DNA of 64,000 bases from PWXP01 sp034005525 (GTDB lineage Bacteria; Planctomycetota; Planctomycetia; Pirellulales; Thermoguttaceae). The notes beneath the pieces are model-generated. The model had not been told where the DNA came from and did no database searches. It saw only the letters and a program-made list of their open reading frames with translations. This document shows positions 26,072-34,423 of the stretch, piece by piece. Positions within the stretch are counted from its first letter, which is position 1, and each line of letters starts with the position of its first letter. The position numbers and the translations under genes are program-made. Location of the stretch: contig JAVEUP010000013.1 of NCBI GenBank assembly GCA_034005525.1, positions 10,238 to 74,237 of the forward strand, written 5' to 3'.

Positions 26072-27088
26072 TTACGTGGTGGGGGGAGCCGGAGCTTCGG
26101 GAGCCGCGGGCGCCGGAGCCTCGGGGGCCGGAGCCTCGGGGGCCGGAGCCGGGGCCTCGTCGGCCTCTACGGCAGCGGCGGCCTCGACCGCGTCACACGC
26201 AGCCGGAGCACAGGTTGCCGGAGCACAGGTTGCCGGAGCACACGCAGCCGGAGCACAGGTTGCCCGACGGCAAGTCCGCACGCGCTTCGGACGGCAAGCC
26301 CGCGGAGCGCAAGCCTTCGGAGCGCACGTCTTCGGACGGCAGGTCCGGGGACGGCAGGTCTTCGGCTCGCAGGTCACCGCTGCACACGTCTTCGGACGGC
26401 AGGTCCGGGGAACGCGCTTCGGACGGCAGGTCCGGGGAACGCGCTTCGGACGGCAGGTCTTCGGAGCGCATGCGGCGGGCTCGCAAGCAGCGGGCTCACA
26501 AGCGGCGGGCTCGCAAGCAGCGGGCTCACAAGCGGCGGGCTCGCAAGCAGCAGGCTCACACGCCGCGGGAGCGCAAGTCTTCGGAGCGCACGTCTTCGGA
26601 CGGCAGGTCCGGGGACGGCAAGTCTTCGGCTCGCAGGTTACCGCTGCGCAGGTCTTCGGACGGCAGGTCCGGGGAACGCGTGCCGGACGGCAGGTCTTCG
26701 GAGCACACGTCTTCGGAGCACAGGTCTTCGGACGGCAGGTCCGAGGGACTCGTGCCGGACGGCAGGTCTTCGGAGCGCATGTGACGGGCTCGCAAGCAAC
26801 CGGCTCACAAACCTCCGGAGCACACGTCTTCGGAGCGCACGTCTTCGGGGCGCAGGTCCTCGCGCGGCGCGCCTCACGGCGGCAGGCCAGGCGGTCGCGC
26901 AGAGGACAGCACGTCTTCGGAGCGCACGTGTCGGGAACGCAAGTCTCCGCCACAGGCGCGCAGGTAGCCGGCGCACAGGTAGCCGGCGCGCACGCGTCGC
27001 CGGCCAATGCCTGCTTCTCCGCGCCCAGCAGGGCGATTCCCAGCGCGGCAAGCAGAACCACCGCACTCATCAAGTAGATGCGTTTCAT
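26072..27088 (-). CDS. Secreted cysteine-repeat protein (C-x-P-x-x)n
   Basis: About 338 residues. Signal peptide MKRIYLMSAVVLLAALGIALLG to QALAG, then roughly 270 residues of a five-residue period C-(A/R/E)-P-(K/A)-(T/A) with about 49 Cys, including a run of six CEPAA units, ending in an Ala/Pro/Glu-rich tail. Arg- and Lys-rich units such as CRPKRVPRT give local positive charge. GGAGG lies 8 bases before ATG 27088. The repeat makes this DNA open in several frames, but signal peptide, ribosome site and regular period pick this strand. Function unknown; a disulfide-linked cell-envelope component is an inference, in keeping with Cys-rich wall proteins reported in planctomycetes. Confidence 0.8.
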   Translation of the reverse strand: MKRIYLMSAVVLLAALGIALLGAEKQALAGDACAPATCAPATCAPVAETCVPDTCAPKTCCPLRDRLACRREARRARTCAPKTCAPKTCAPEVCEPVACEPVTCAPKTCRPARVPRTCRPKTCAPKTCAPKTCRPARVPRTCRPKTCAAVTCEPKTCRPRTCRPKTCAPKTCAPAACEPAACEPAACEPAACEPAACEPAACEPAACAPKTCRPKRVPRTCRPKRVPRTCRPKTCAAVTCEPKTCRPRTCRPKTCAPKACAPRACRPKRVRTCRRATCAPAACAPATCAPATCAPAACDAVEAAAAVEADEAPAPAPEAPAPEAPAPAAPEAPAPPTT

Positions 27089-27692
27089 TTCTGAAACCTC
27101 CAGTTAAACAGGTACCGTAACGTTGAGAAACTCAAACACATGCCGCCGGTCATCCCATTCCCCCCGATCCCAACGGCAACAATCGGGGTTCCTCTTCGAT
27201 GCACTCGCTATACACACGGCTGGGACAGCATGCCCGATCGGTGCCCTGTTGACCTTCCGGGCAAGCCTTCCAACGTTGCCGACTGCACAGCATAAGATAA
27301 TAAGCTAGCATAGATCACCCGGATGTCAACAGGGGGTTTGGTAATTTTTTCGCCTCCGGGCAAATCGGGCGTCTAGGGAACCTACGGAGGTCGCCTTCCG
27401 AAGGGTAGGTCACGTATGCACGCTTGGCTCGTCCAGCGCATAACTTGACCAAATGCTTTCGCTGCCGCTGAGCCCATAGAAATGACGTAACCGTTTAATT
27501 CAGAAGTAGTTACGTCCGCCGATGGCAATGCTGCGACCGGTCGCTGACGGCGGAAGATGGCGAAGAGAAACGCGCCGGCACCCCAATAATTACACAAAAA
27601 ACCTTGCGCGCCCCGTGGACAGTCCACCCAACTGGGCACTGACAACGAGATGCCATCCCGGAAGCCTTGCGCAGGTTTTGCCTGTGCGGGAC
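27089..27692. other. Intergenic region, AT-rich, upstream of the cysteine-repeat gene
   Basis: About 600 bp without a supported gene. On the minus strand a perfect TTGACA (27324-27329) lies about 235 bp before ATG 27088, but no well-spaced -10 is clear (TAGCTT at 16 bp, TATTAT at 21 bp). A perfect 8-bp inverted repeat GACGTAAC/GTTACGTC with a 17-nt spacer lies at 27484-27516; its meaning is unknown. Confidence 0.45.
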
Positions 27693-28325
27693 CTAACGGC
27701 GAGTCTCGTCGCGGGGCAGATCGGATCCGCGCGCTTCGAGAGTGGTACCCGGATTGCCCGGGAGCAGTTCCGCCTGTGCTCGCCGCATCGCCTCTTCGCG
27801 GACCCACTCGAGTTTCTCGATCATCTCTTCCGGGTTCTCAAAGTTCAGCAGCAGCGGCGGCTCTTGGGGAAAGATCGTCGGCGCCATTCCGGCAATACGC
27901 CAACCTACATCTTCACGTCGAAGAACCCAAAGAATCTGTTCCTCTGCTCGCTTGCCCTCTTCATCCAGATCGCTCCAGATGCATGCGACCCTCGCGCCCG
28001 TTTCCCCAAGAATCTCAACCTCTCCAAGGAGAAACTGTGCCGTGTCGCTGCCCGGAGGAGCCACTTCGAGTTCCATTTCGGCAGTCTTGCGGCGCGCCAG
28101 GTCGGTTAGCATGTTCGCCGCGCGCTCGTCATCGCCAGCACAGACAGCACCGAGGAATATGGTAACCGCCCCTTCCGGCGTCTCGGCTGTCGGTTCGGTT
28201 GCCTGTCTCGCCGACGCGTCCTGCCTCTCCTGGTTTGCGGTTTCAGTTGATGCTGACGGATTCCCACATCCGGCAAGCCCTAACAAGACGCACAAGGCCA
28301 GCATGGCCACAATGTTCCGCCACAT
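27693..28325 (-). CDS. Lipoprotein with NTF2-like domain
   Basis: About 210 residues. Signal and lipobox: MWRNIVAMLALCVLLGLAGC with Cys at 20. After a Ser/Thr/Glu-rich linker comes a domain starting TPEGAVTIFLGAVCAGDDERAANML and continuing with AEMELEVAPP, ARVACIWSDLDEEG and WVLRREDVGWRIAGM, the strand pattern of NTF2-like/DUF4878-type lipoproteins. A charged helical C-terminus ends the protein. GGGAG lies about 9 bases before ATG 28325. The next gene on the same strand upstream is the P-loop ATPase, whose stop lies 104 bp away. Function unknown. Confidence 0.72.
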   Translation of the reverse strand: MWRNIVAMLALCVLLGLAGCGNPSASTETANQERQDASARQATEPTAETPEGAVTIFLGAVCAGDDERAANMLTDLARRKTAEMELEVAPPGSDTAQFLLGEVEILGETGARVACIWSDLDEEGKRAEEQILWVLRREDVGWRIAGMAPTIFPQEPPLLLNFENPEEMIEKLEWVREEAMRRAQAELLPGNPGTTLEARGSDLPRDETRR

Positions 28326-28429
28326 AGAAGGCACTCCCTTGCACTTTGAATGGACCATCATCCTTCCGGGATTACCGGATGGGCCGGAGTTTGGCGAAAA
28401 CCGCGGGCGGCGTCAATAGAGAAATTGGG

Positions 28430-29923
28430 CTAACCTGCCCCCACGCCACGGTCAAACGCATCTTGATCGCGTTGGTAAAGCGCGAGTACCGACTGGAAGC
28501 TCTCGCCCGATATCTGCCACACGGGGCTTTCGTCGGTGTGGGCATTGCAGTGGGTGGTGATGAGCCGATACATGAACTTAAATAGGTTGCGAGGGACGCG
28601 AAGGGAACCGAATGCATCCATCAAACGCTTCCGGTCGATGGCCGGCTCGAACAGGTCCGTCACGGTCGGTGAGGCCCCGTCGGCGGCGCATGCCTTCACG
28701 CGGGCCGAAGCGACGTCGTACAGCGACTGTCCGGTCCAGTCCAACGAGCGGATCAGGTTCTGCTTGTCCAGCCGCGCCCGCTGGTGAAACTCCCGGTCCT
28801 CGCGATCGATCAGCCGCTCCAACTCGGACGGAAGAAGCAGTTTGATTCCAATACCGGCGTGTTTCAGAAGCTTGTTGTCCAAGATAGGCCACACCAGGGC
28901 CCGCATGAGCGGCGTCGACCCGTTGATCAGGTACGGCTCATCCACACGATCGACCAATACCACAATGCCCCCAAAACGGAGGGCTCGGAGCACGGATTGC
29001 AGCTTCTCGAGCAGTTCGTACCGGTCATCGCTTCGTTGCTCGGTCGGTATTGGTTGGCCGACCAACTGGCCGGTAGTCATCTGGCACAGAACCTTTCGCA
29101 CAAAGTGCGTATTGTGGTTGAGCACCCGCGTGTTTCGCACAATCTTCCACGCCATCCAATGCATCTTCCCAAGCCGCCAAAGGCGGGGCATCCAGCCTGC
29201 AGCGATTGCCAGGTAGGGCCATACGGTTCCCAGCCAACTCCATCCACCCGCCACGACAATCAGCACCAGCACGCACAGGGTCACCAGTCCGCCGACGCCC
29301 AGGTCCCATTTCGATCGCCAGGTGGAGAACCCGAGCTTCCTGCGCAGCGCGTTCCAACGCTCCACGAGGTTCTCCGAGGTCGACTGATCGTAACAAGCCG
29401 CCAGCAACATCACGTCGCGTTTCTGACCGGCGTCGAGCGAGTCGCCCGGCAACGGCTCATCCCGAGCGGCTGGATGCCTTGCTTGCTTTACTTCCAGGAG
29501 CCGATCGATCAACTGCGTTACGGCCAGGGAAAGCATCGCGTCCATGTGGTCCCACAGCCGCCACTGTTGAAGCAGCCGGTCGACCCGCTTGCGCCGTCGC
29601 CCAAAAAACCGGTCGCGAAACCGGTCGAGAAAGGGATTGAAATCGTCGTAGGCCACGACAAAGACCTGCGCATCGGGGTGATCGCCGTTATGATCGGCCA
29701 GATGGCGAACGATTTGCAGTCCCATGGCCGTCTTACCGGAGCCTTTTTCGCCGAAGACGACGGTGGTGGCGGGCTCAGCGGGGTCGCCGTACACCTTGTC
29801 CCACGTAGGATGGTGCGTGCTCCGAATACAGCCGGCCTTGAACACCAGGTCGGTCTGCGCGTCTTCGTCGGCAAACGGATTCGAGGCGATTCCGTGGTGT
29901 TCCAGAAACTGCTGGACCTTCAT
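28430..29923 (-). CDS. P-loop ATPase with two central membrane spans
   Basis: About 497 residues. Walker A GEKGSGKTA (58-66) is followed by a long insertion, two adjacent hydrophobic segments (LVTLCVLVLIVVAGGWSW and TVWPYLAIAAGWM, ~210-245), and then a Walker-B-like GIVVLVDRVDEP. Sensor-like LLLPSELE and a helical C-terminal part follow. The layout resembles KAP-like and Sll1717-type P-loop ATPases, which couple ATP hydrolysis to membrane-associated signalling or defence roles not yet defined. AAGGGG lies upstream of ATG 29923. The gene follows the GYF_2 protein gene by 15 bp, so they almost certainly form an operon. Role unknown. Confidence 0.75.
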   Translation of the reverse strand: MKVQQFLEHHGIASNPFADEDAQTDLVFKAGCIRSTHHPTWDKVYGDPAEPATTVVFGEKGSGKTAMGLQIVRHLADHNGDHPDAQVFVVAYDDFNPFLDRFRDRFFGRRRKRVDRLLQQWRLWDHMDAMLSLAVTQLIDRLLEVKQARHPAARDEPLPGDSLDAGQKRDVMLLAACYDQSTSENLVERWNALRRKLGFSTWRSKWDLGVGGLVTLCVLVLIVVAGGWSWLGTVWPYLAIAAGWMPRLWRLGKMHWMAWKIVRNTRVLNHNTHFVRKVLCQMTTGQLVGQPIPTEQRSDDRYELLEKLQSVLRALRFGGIVVLVDRVDEPYLINGSTPLMRALVWPILDNKLLKHAGIGIKLLLPSELERLIDREDREFHQRARLDKQNLIRSLDWTGQSLYDVASARVKACAADGASPTVTDLFEPAIDRKRLMDAFGSLRVPRNLFKFMYRLITTHCNAHTDESPVWQISGESFQSVLALYQRDQDAFDRGVGAG

Positions 29924-29938
29924 GCAAGCCCCTTGCGG

Positions 29939-30874
29939 TCACCTGTTGTACATAAGGACCCACCCGAATACTCCGACCAGCACGAGTACGGCGAGAACCA
30001 GCGATGTGATGATACCCACCTGCCTGATCACCTCCTGGCGGCGCGAGCGAGGCGCGCGAGTTCTTCCCAGAGCAGGGTTCCCGGCAGAGTCGGACGGCTC
30101 AACTTTGAACTCGAACTCGTTCTTGCCTGCTCCGAGTTGGGGGAACACCTTGTCGGCAACCAGCCAGTCGCGCCAACCCTCGCGCCAGACCAGCGAATCG
30201 GCGCTGACGCGTCCTTCGCTGATCCAGGTTCGCATCACGTCGCTGGTGGCGGGGCCGAACTGGCCGCCCGACGGCGGCCTCACGTACCATACCACGTTGC
30301 CCGCTTCCGCTAGTGGGTCCTGCGGTGCGTCGTGCGGCGGAGCGGCTGGCGCGGCCTGGAACGGCGCGGGCACTTGCGTACCAGCCTGTAATGCTGGGGC
30401 GGTTTGCGCAGGCTCAGCCGAGGCGGTTTGCGCGTTTGCAAGGGGCGACGGTCCAATAATCGTCGCCGCCAAGGGCACAGCATCGTTGGGCCTCTGGGGC
30501 GACGCCCCAGAAGCGGAGGATGCCCCCCCGATTAGAGTGGCTACCGGCAAAGCTCCTCCCTGCGTTGGCGCACCTGCTCCTGTTCCGGCGAATGGCCCCC
30601 CTCTGTCCGTTCGGTCAGAACCCGCCGATTGTGCAGCTTGGCTCGCGACGGGCAGCGGCTGCTGGCCAGGATCGGCCTGCAACGTGATCTCTTGTTCGGC
30701 TTGGGCCTGCGGCGATGCTCTCCCTGCTGCCCGTTCGGCTTTGGTACTTCTGCGGGTGCTCTGTGTGGGGATGATGATCTTGGCGCCGCAGAACGGGCAT
30801 ATTCCACGGCGTCCCGCCTGAAACGATTTGACGTTAAGCTTGTGTCCGTTGGGACAGTAGAAACGAATTCCCAT
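29939..30874 (-). CDS. Zinc-ribbon/GYF_2 domain membrane protein
   Basis: About 311 residues. N-terminus MGIRFYCPNGHKLNVK and CPFCGAKIIIP is a small zinc ribbon (one Cys plus His, and a CPFC pair). A ~130-residue Ala/Pro/Gln-rich linker leads to a GYF_2 domain: VVWYVRPPSGGQFGPATSDVMRTW, GRVSADSLVWREGWRDW. A basic stretch RAPRSRRQEV precedes one C-terminal membrane span (IITSLVLAVLVLVGVFGWVLM). GYF_2 domains bind proline-rich partners; the protein is probably tail-anchored with its domains in the cytoplasm. It is the first gene of an operon with the P-loop ATPase. ATG 30874 is chosen because the zinc ribbon begins right there; the ribosome site is weak. Confidence 0.75.
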   Translation of the reverse strand: MGIRFYCPNGHKLNVKSFQAGRRGICPFCGAKIIIPTQSTRRSTKAERAAGRASPQAQAEQEITLQADPGQQPLPVASQAAQSAGSDRTDRGGPFAGTGAGAPTQGGALPVATLIGGASSASGASPQRPNDAVPLAATIIGPSPLANAQTASAEPAQTAPALQAGTQVPAPFQAAPAAPPHDAPQDPLAEAGNVVWYVRPPSGGQFGPATSDVMRTWISEGRVSADSLVWREGWRDWLVADKVFPQLGAGKNEFEFKVEPSDSAGNPALGRTRAPRSRRQEVIRQVGIITSLVLAVLVLVGVFGWVLMYNR

Positions 30875-31265
30875 CGGTTTGCCCGCCTGACTGAGCCTTG
30901 CGCCACTATGCCTGCCCCAGCCCGCGCCCCCTCCATAGGACAAACCAGGTTTGCCGGGCATCGGCAATCAGCACGCGATTTACGGCGCGATATCCAAACT
31001 TCACCAGACCCATCCCTGCACAAAAGCGCCCCAACCAAATCAACGTCATGAATAGCCCTTTTGGGGCATTCGACGATAACATCTCGGGCACTCTCCTCCA
31101 TTATACCTCTGCAAAGCCACCTGGGAAGCCGAACAGGGGCTTAGGTGGAGAATCGTCGAAATCGTTCAAAATTGACGTGGGGTTCCCGTGCGGCATTTGC
31201 TAAAGTTACCCGAAATTCCGGATTGCTTACCCTGGGCAGATCCGCCACACGAACGGAGGCGACCC
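30875..31265. other. Divergent intergenic region
   Basis: About 390 bp between the leftward GYF_2/ATPase operon and the rightward DUF900 gene. No gene is supported. A TTGACG at about 31172 has no well-spaced -10. CGGAGG just before ATG 31266 is the ribosome site of the right-hand gene. Confidence 0.4.
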
Positions 31266-33359
31266 ATGAACCGGGCAGTATGCTCACTTCTCGTTTCGGC
31301 ATTCGCCCTGCTGATGATGGCCGGCTGCGCCGCGGAACACCGCGACGCAGCCGATGCCAGACCTGGGGCTGACGGCATGCACGAGCATCCCTCGGGCGAG
31401 CCGGTCTCGCCGCCCGATGCAACTCCGCCAATTGCGGCACCCGATGATGCTTCCTCCGATCATGATCCCGATCCGAGCCGTGATCCCCTCCCTGAATCCG
31501 AGCCTGGCAGAGCCCCGGCGGCTGTTGTCGAGCCGGGCAGGATGGGTCCACCGGACACAACGCCGCCTCTTGCGCCGGACGAGCTTCCAGAGCCCGCATT
31601 GCCCGAGGTCCAGCCGGATCGTTCTTCTCAGCCATCGGCCGGCACACGGCCGTTGGAAGTGCCCGCGCCGCTTTCAGCGGGCGCGCCGGACGCACTGGCT
31701 CCCACGCTTCGGCATTTCAATCCGATCCGTGACGAAGCGGGTCCGGTGGCTGGGCGGCTGCAACCCGAAACCGGGATTGTCCAAGAGGCGCCGACGGCTC
31801 AGATGCCAAAGTCGACCGCGATCCCGTTGTTACCCGGGGAGTTCGCTTCCGAGGAGATTACTCACCCGGACCCGGAACCGGCCATTGGCATGCCGCAGAC
31901 AAGGCTCATGGAGCCGAGTCTGGCTCCTTCCCCGGAAATCGTGATTCGGCCCGAGCCGGACGATCGACCTGTTGGCGTGCCCGTGCCCCCGGTTCCAATA
32001 GATGCGGCCCCTCAGGCGGAGTCTGAGCCGCCGGTTGCGTTTTACGCACCAGAGCCATCGCCGGCACCCTCCGAACCGGTGCCTCCCGAACCGGCACCGG
32101 CCGTTTCACCGGAACCGGAGGCAGAAGAACCGTACAAGGTAGTACAAGTGTTTTACGGCACCGACCGCAACGCGTTGGCGGTGTCCGCCAGGCGGCAGCC
32201 TCAACTGTTTGGCTGGACCGCCCTGACGGCCTGCGCGGCGACGATGGCGCTGCTGCTGAGCCTGGCAGCGCTGCGTGTTCGCCACAATCGCGTCTTGCGG
32301 TGGTGTGCCGTAACAGGTCTCGCCTGCACAGTGTTGCTAGGCGGATTCACGCTCTTTCTCGGCCTGCACGGACGGCTGCTCGCAACGGAAGAAACGGACG
32401 CTGACACCGTACCCGAACGAACGTCACCAACGGTCACCCACGTTGCTTACGGCAATCAGCGAGGCACGCTAGCGTACGGAACGTGCACCGTGAGCATCCC
32501 GAAAGAGCACAAGGTCGGCCAGCTCGAGGCGCCGTCGATCTTTCGCCTCGAATTCCGTGAAATGCCAGAGCGGCACGTCGTGCTCATGGACGTTGAACCG
32601 CTCGAGTCCGATGTGTTCTTCGGGGCGTTGAAGGCGCGTGTCGAGGAGTCAGAGGCGAAGTCGGCGTTCGTGTTCGTGCATGGGTTCAATGTAACATTCG
32701 AGGACGCTGCACGCCGGACGGCGCAAATCGCCTACGACCTGAAGTTCGACGGCGCGCCGATCTTCTATAGTTGGCCTTCGCAGGGCGGGCTGTTCAAGTA
32801 CACCATCGACGAGACGAACGTGATGTGGACCGTGCCCCACCTGCGTGAGTTTCTGACCGACGTTGCCGAGCGAACCGGCGCCCGTCGCATCCACCTGGTG
32901 GCACACAGCATGGGCAATCGGGCGCTCACGTCGGCCCTGCGCGACCTTTCCTTCCTGCCGGAAGACCGGCGCCCGCGATTCAACGAGGTCGTGCTCACCG
33001 CACCCGATATCGACGCCGAGGTGTTCCGCAAGGACATTGCCCCTTACATTGTACAGACGGCAGATCGGGTCACGCTCTATGCATCGTCGAACGACACGGC
33101 CCTGGCATATTCAAAGACCGTCCACGGCTACCCGCGAGCCGGCGATTCCGGCCGGGGGTTGCTTGTCGTGCCCGATATGGAAACAGTCGACGTCTCCGAG
33201 GTCGATACCAGCCTGCTCGGCCACAACTACTATGGGAGCAACGAGACGGTGCTGGCCGACCTGATCGAAGTCTTGCACAAGTCGTTGCCGGCCCAGCAGC
33301 GCCGCTGGCTCCGCCCGGTCCAGGCAGGTACGCTGAAATACTGGGTGTTCCAGCGGTAG
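31266..33359 (+). CDS. DUF900 alpha/beta-hydrolase lipoprotein
   Basis: About 697 residues. Lipoprotein signal with MMAGC at about residue 20, then ~270 residues of Pro/Glu-rich low-complexity sequence. VVQVFYGTDRNA opens the DUF900 region; two hydrophobic spans (WTALTACAATMALLLSLAAL and WCAVTGLACTVLLGGFTLFLGL) interrupt it. After them come the hydrolase landmarks FVFVHGFNVTFEDAARRTAQ, FYSWPSQGG, VAHSMGNRAL with the nucleophilic Ser, LTAPDIDAEVF with the Asp, and GHNYYGSNE with the His. The insertion of two membrane segments inside the family region is notable. ATG 31266 follows GGAGG. It ends 56 bp before the ATL-endonuclease V gene. Substrate unknown; an esterase or lipase is expected from the fold. 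Confidence 0.85.
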   Translation: MNRAVCSLLVSAFALLMMAGCAAEHRDAADARPGADGMHEHPSGEPVSPPDATPPIAAPDDASSDHDPDPSRDPLPESEPGRAPAAVVEPGRMGPPDTTPPLAPDELPEPALPEVQPDRSSQPSAGTRPLEVPAPLSAGAPDALAPTLRHFNPIRDEAGPVAGRLQPETGIVQEAPTAQMPKSTAIPLLPGEFASEEITHPDPEPAIGMPQTRLMEPSLAPSPEIVIRPEPDDRPVGVPVPPVPIDAAPQAESEPPVAFYAPEPSPAPSEPVPPEPAPAVSPEPEAEEPYKVVQVFYGTDRNALAVSARRQPQLFGWTALTACAATMALLLSLAALRVRHNRVLRWCAVTGLACTVLLGGFTLFLGLHGRLLATEETDADTVPERTSPTVTHVAYGNQRGTLAYGTCTVSIPKEHKVGQLEAPSIFRLEFREMPERHVVLMDVEPLESDVFFGALKARVEESEAKSAFVFVHGFNVTFEDAARRTAQIAYDLKFDGAPIFYSWPSQGGLFKYTIDETNVMWTVPHLREFLTDVAERTGARRIHLVAHSMGNRALTSALRDLSFLPEDRRPRFNEVVLTAPDIDAEVFRKDIAPYIVQTADRVTLYASSNDTALAYSKTVHGYPRAGDSGRGLLVVPDMETVDVSEVDTSLLGHNYYGSNETVLADLIEVLHKSLPAQQRRWLRPVQAGTLKYWVFQR

Positions 33360-33415
33360 ATATCGTACCGGGTGGGTGATTCTTTCTTAGGTGAACACAG
33401 CTTGCCCTGCTGACC

Positions 33416-34387
33416 ATGTCCCTGAGTATCCCAACGGTTCCCGACCTGTTCGAGACGCTGCATCACCTGGTTCGTCAGATTCCCAGGAGCCGGGTGGCGA
33501 CGTTCGGCGACTTGGCCGGTGGGCTGGGCGACCCGATCGCCGCACGATGGGTGGGGAGCATCGTAGCCGGGAGCATCCCTTCCGCGCAGATACCGTGGCA
33601 TCGGATTGTCCGCGTTGACGGTTCGTTCAGCTCTCTTCCTGAACCCGCTTCGCGGCTGCGGAGGCGTTTGCTCGCCGAGGAGGGAGTCGAGGTTTGCCAA
33701 GACAGGGTCGACCTGCAGCGATTCGGATTTCGCTTCTTCTGTTCGGAACGCCCGCTGGCAACGCTCCGCAGCTTTCAATACTTCCTTGTCCAGAAGGTCA
33801 GACGCAGCCCGCGCACGCATATTCCCGAGTTGGTGGCCGGTGTTGACGTTTCGTATCGCGGGGAGGCTCTGGGGCAGGCAGCTTACGCGCTGGTCGAAAC
33901 TCGATCGGGCAGGCTCGTCTGGTCGCAGACGATTTGTCGCCGCATCGAGTTTCCGTATATCACAAGCTACTTGACCTTTCGGGAGCTGCCCATCCTGCTT
34001 GAATTACTGGAAGTTGTGCGAGCCGAAGGAAAGCTGGCCGAGGTCGTGCTGGTCGACGGCAGCGGAGTGTTGCATCCGACCGGGGCCGGCATCGCATCGC
34101 ACCTCGGGATCATCGGGTCGGTGGCGACGATCGGCGTGACCAAGAAACTCCTGCACGGCAGGGTGAGCATCGAAGGCATGCAACCCGGCGAAGCGCGGCC
34201 GGTGCTGGTCGGTGGCCGGGCGGAGGGCGTGGCGTTGTGCCCAGCCACGGGCACCCGTCGCCCGGTGTTCGTCTCGCCGGGCCATCGACTGAATCTGCCG
34301 TATGCCGAACGATTAGCCCGCATGTTGATGTTCGGCCGGCGTCTTCCCGCCCCGGTCTATTGGGCCGACCGGCTCAGCCGCGAGTGA
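33416..34387 (+). CDS. Alkyltransferase-like / endonuclease V fusion
   Basis: About 323 residues with two DNA-repair domains. Residues ~5-105 are an alkyltransferase-type DNA-binding domain: RSRVATFGDLA, ARWVGSIV with the likely Arg finger (Arg44), and PWHRI (60-64), where Trp61 replaces the alkyl-accepting Cys of PCHR, so it is an ATL protein that would bind but not repair O6-alkylguanine. Residues ~110-320 are endonuclease V (Nfi), which cuts near deaminated bases: GVDVSY (Asp144), TFRE (Glu190), VLVDGSGVLHPTGAGIASHLG (Asp214), TKKLL (Lys243/244). All catalytic positions are present. Active alkyltransferase-endonuclease V fusions are known in some archaea. No ribosome site is clear at ATG 33416. 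Confidence 0.9.
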   Translation: MSLSIPTVPDLFETLHHLVRQIPRSRVATFGDLAGGLGDPIAARWVGSIVAGSIPSAQIPWHRIVRVDGSFSSLPEPASRLRRRLLAEEGVEVCQDRVDLQRFGFRFFCSERPLATLRSFQYFLVQKVRRSPRTHIPELVAGVDVSYRGEALGQAAYALVETRSGRLVWSQTICRRIEFPYITSYLTFRELPILLELLEVVRAEGKLAEVVLVDGSGVLHPTGAGIASHLGIIGSVATIGVTKKLLHGRVSIEGMQPGEARPVLVGGRAEGVALCPATGTRRPVFVSPGHRLNLPYAERLARMLMFGRRLPAPVYWADRLSRE

Positions 34388-34423
34388 ACCCTTACGAAAT
34401 GCAGGACAAAGGCCACGGCCGAA

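Noticed and set aside
26250..26950. Regularly spaced short repeats resembling a CRISPR array
   Set aside because: The repeats are codons of a protein repeat with no unique spacers of constant length and no cas genes nearby.
26066..27094. Long plus-strand frames over the cysteine-repeat gene
   Set aside because: The repeat makes several frames open, giving Arg/Ser/Gly- or Gly/Ala-rich nonsense; only the minus frame has a signal peptide, GGAGG and a regular Cys period.
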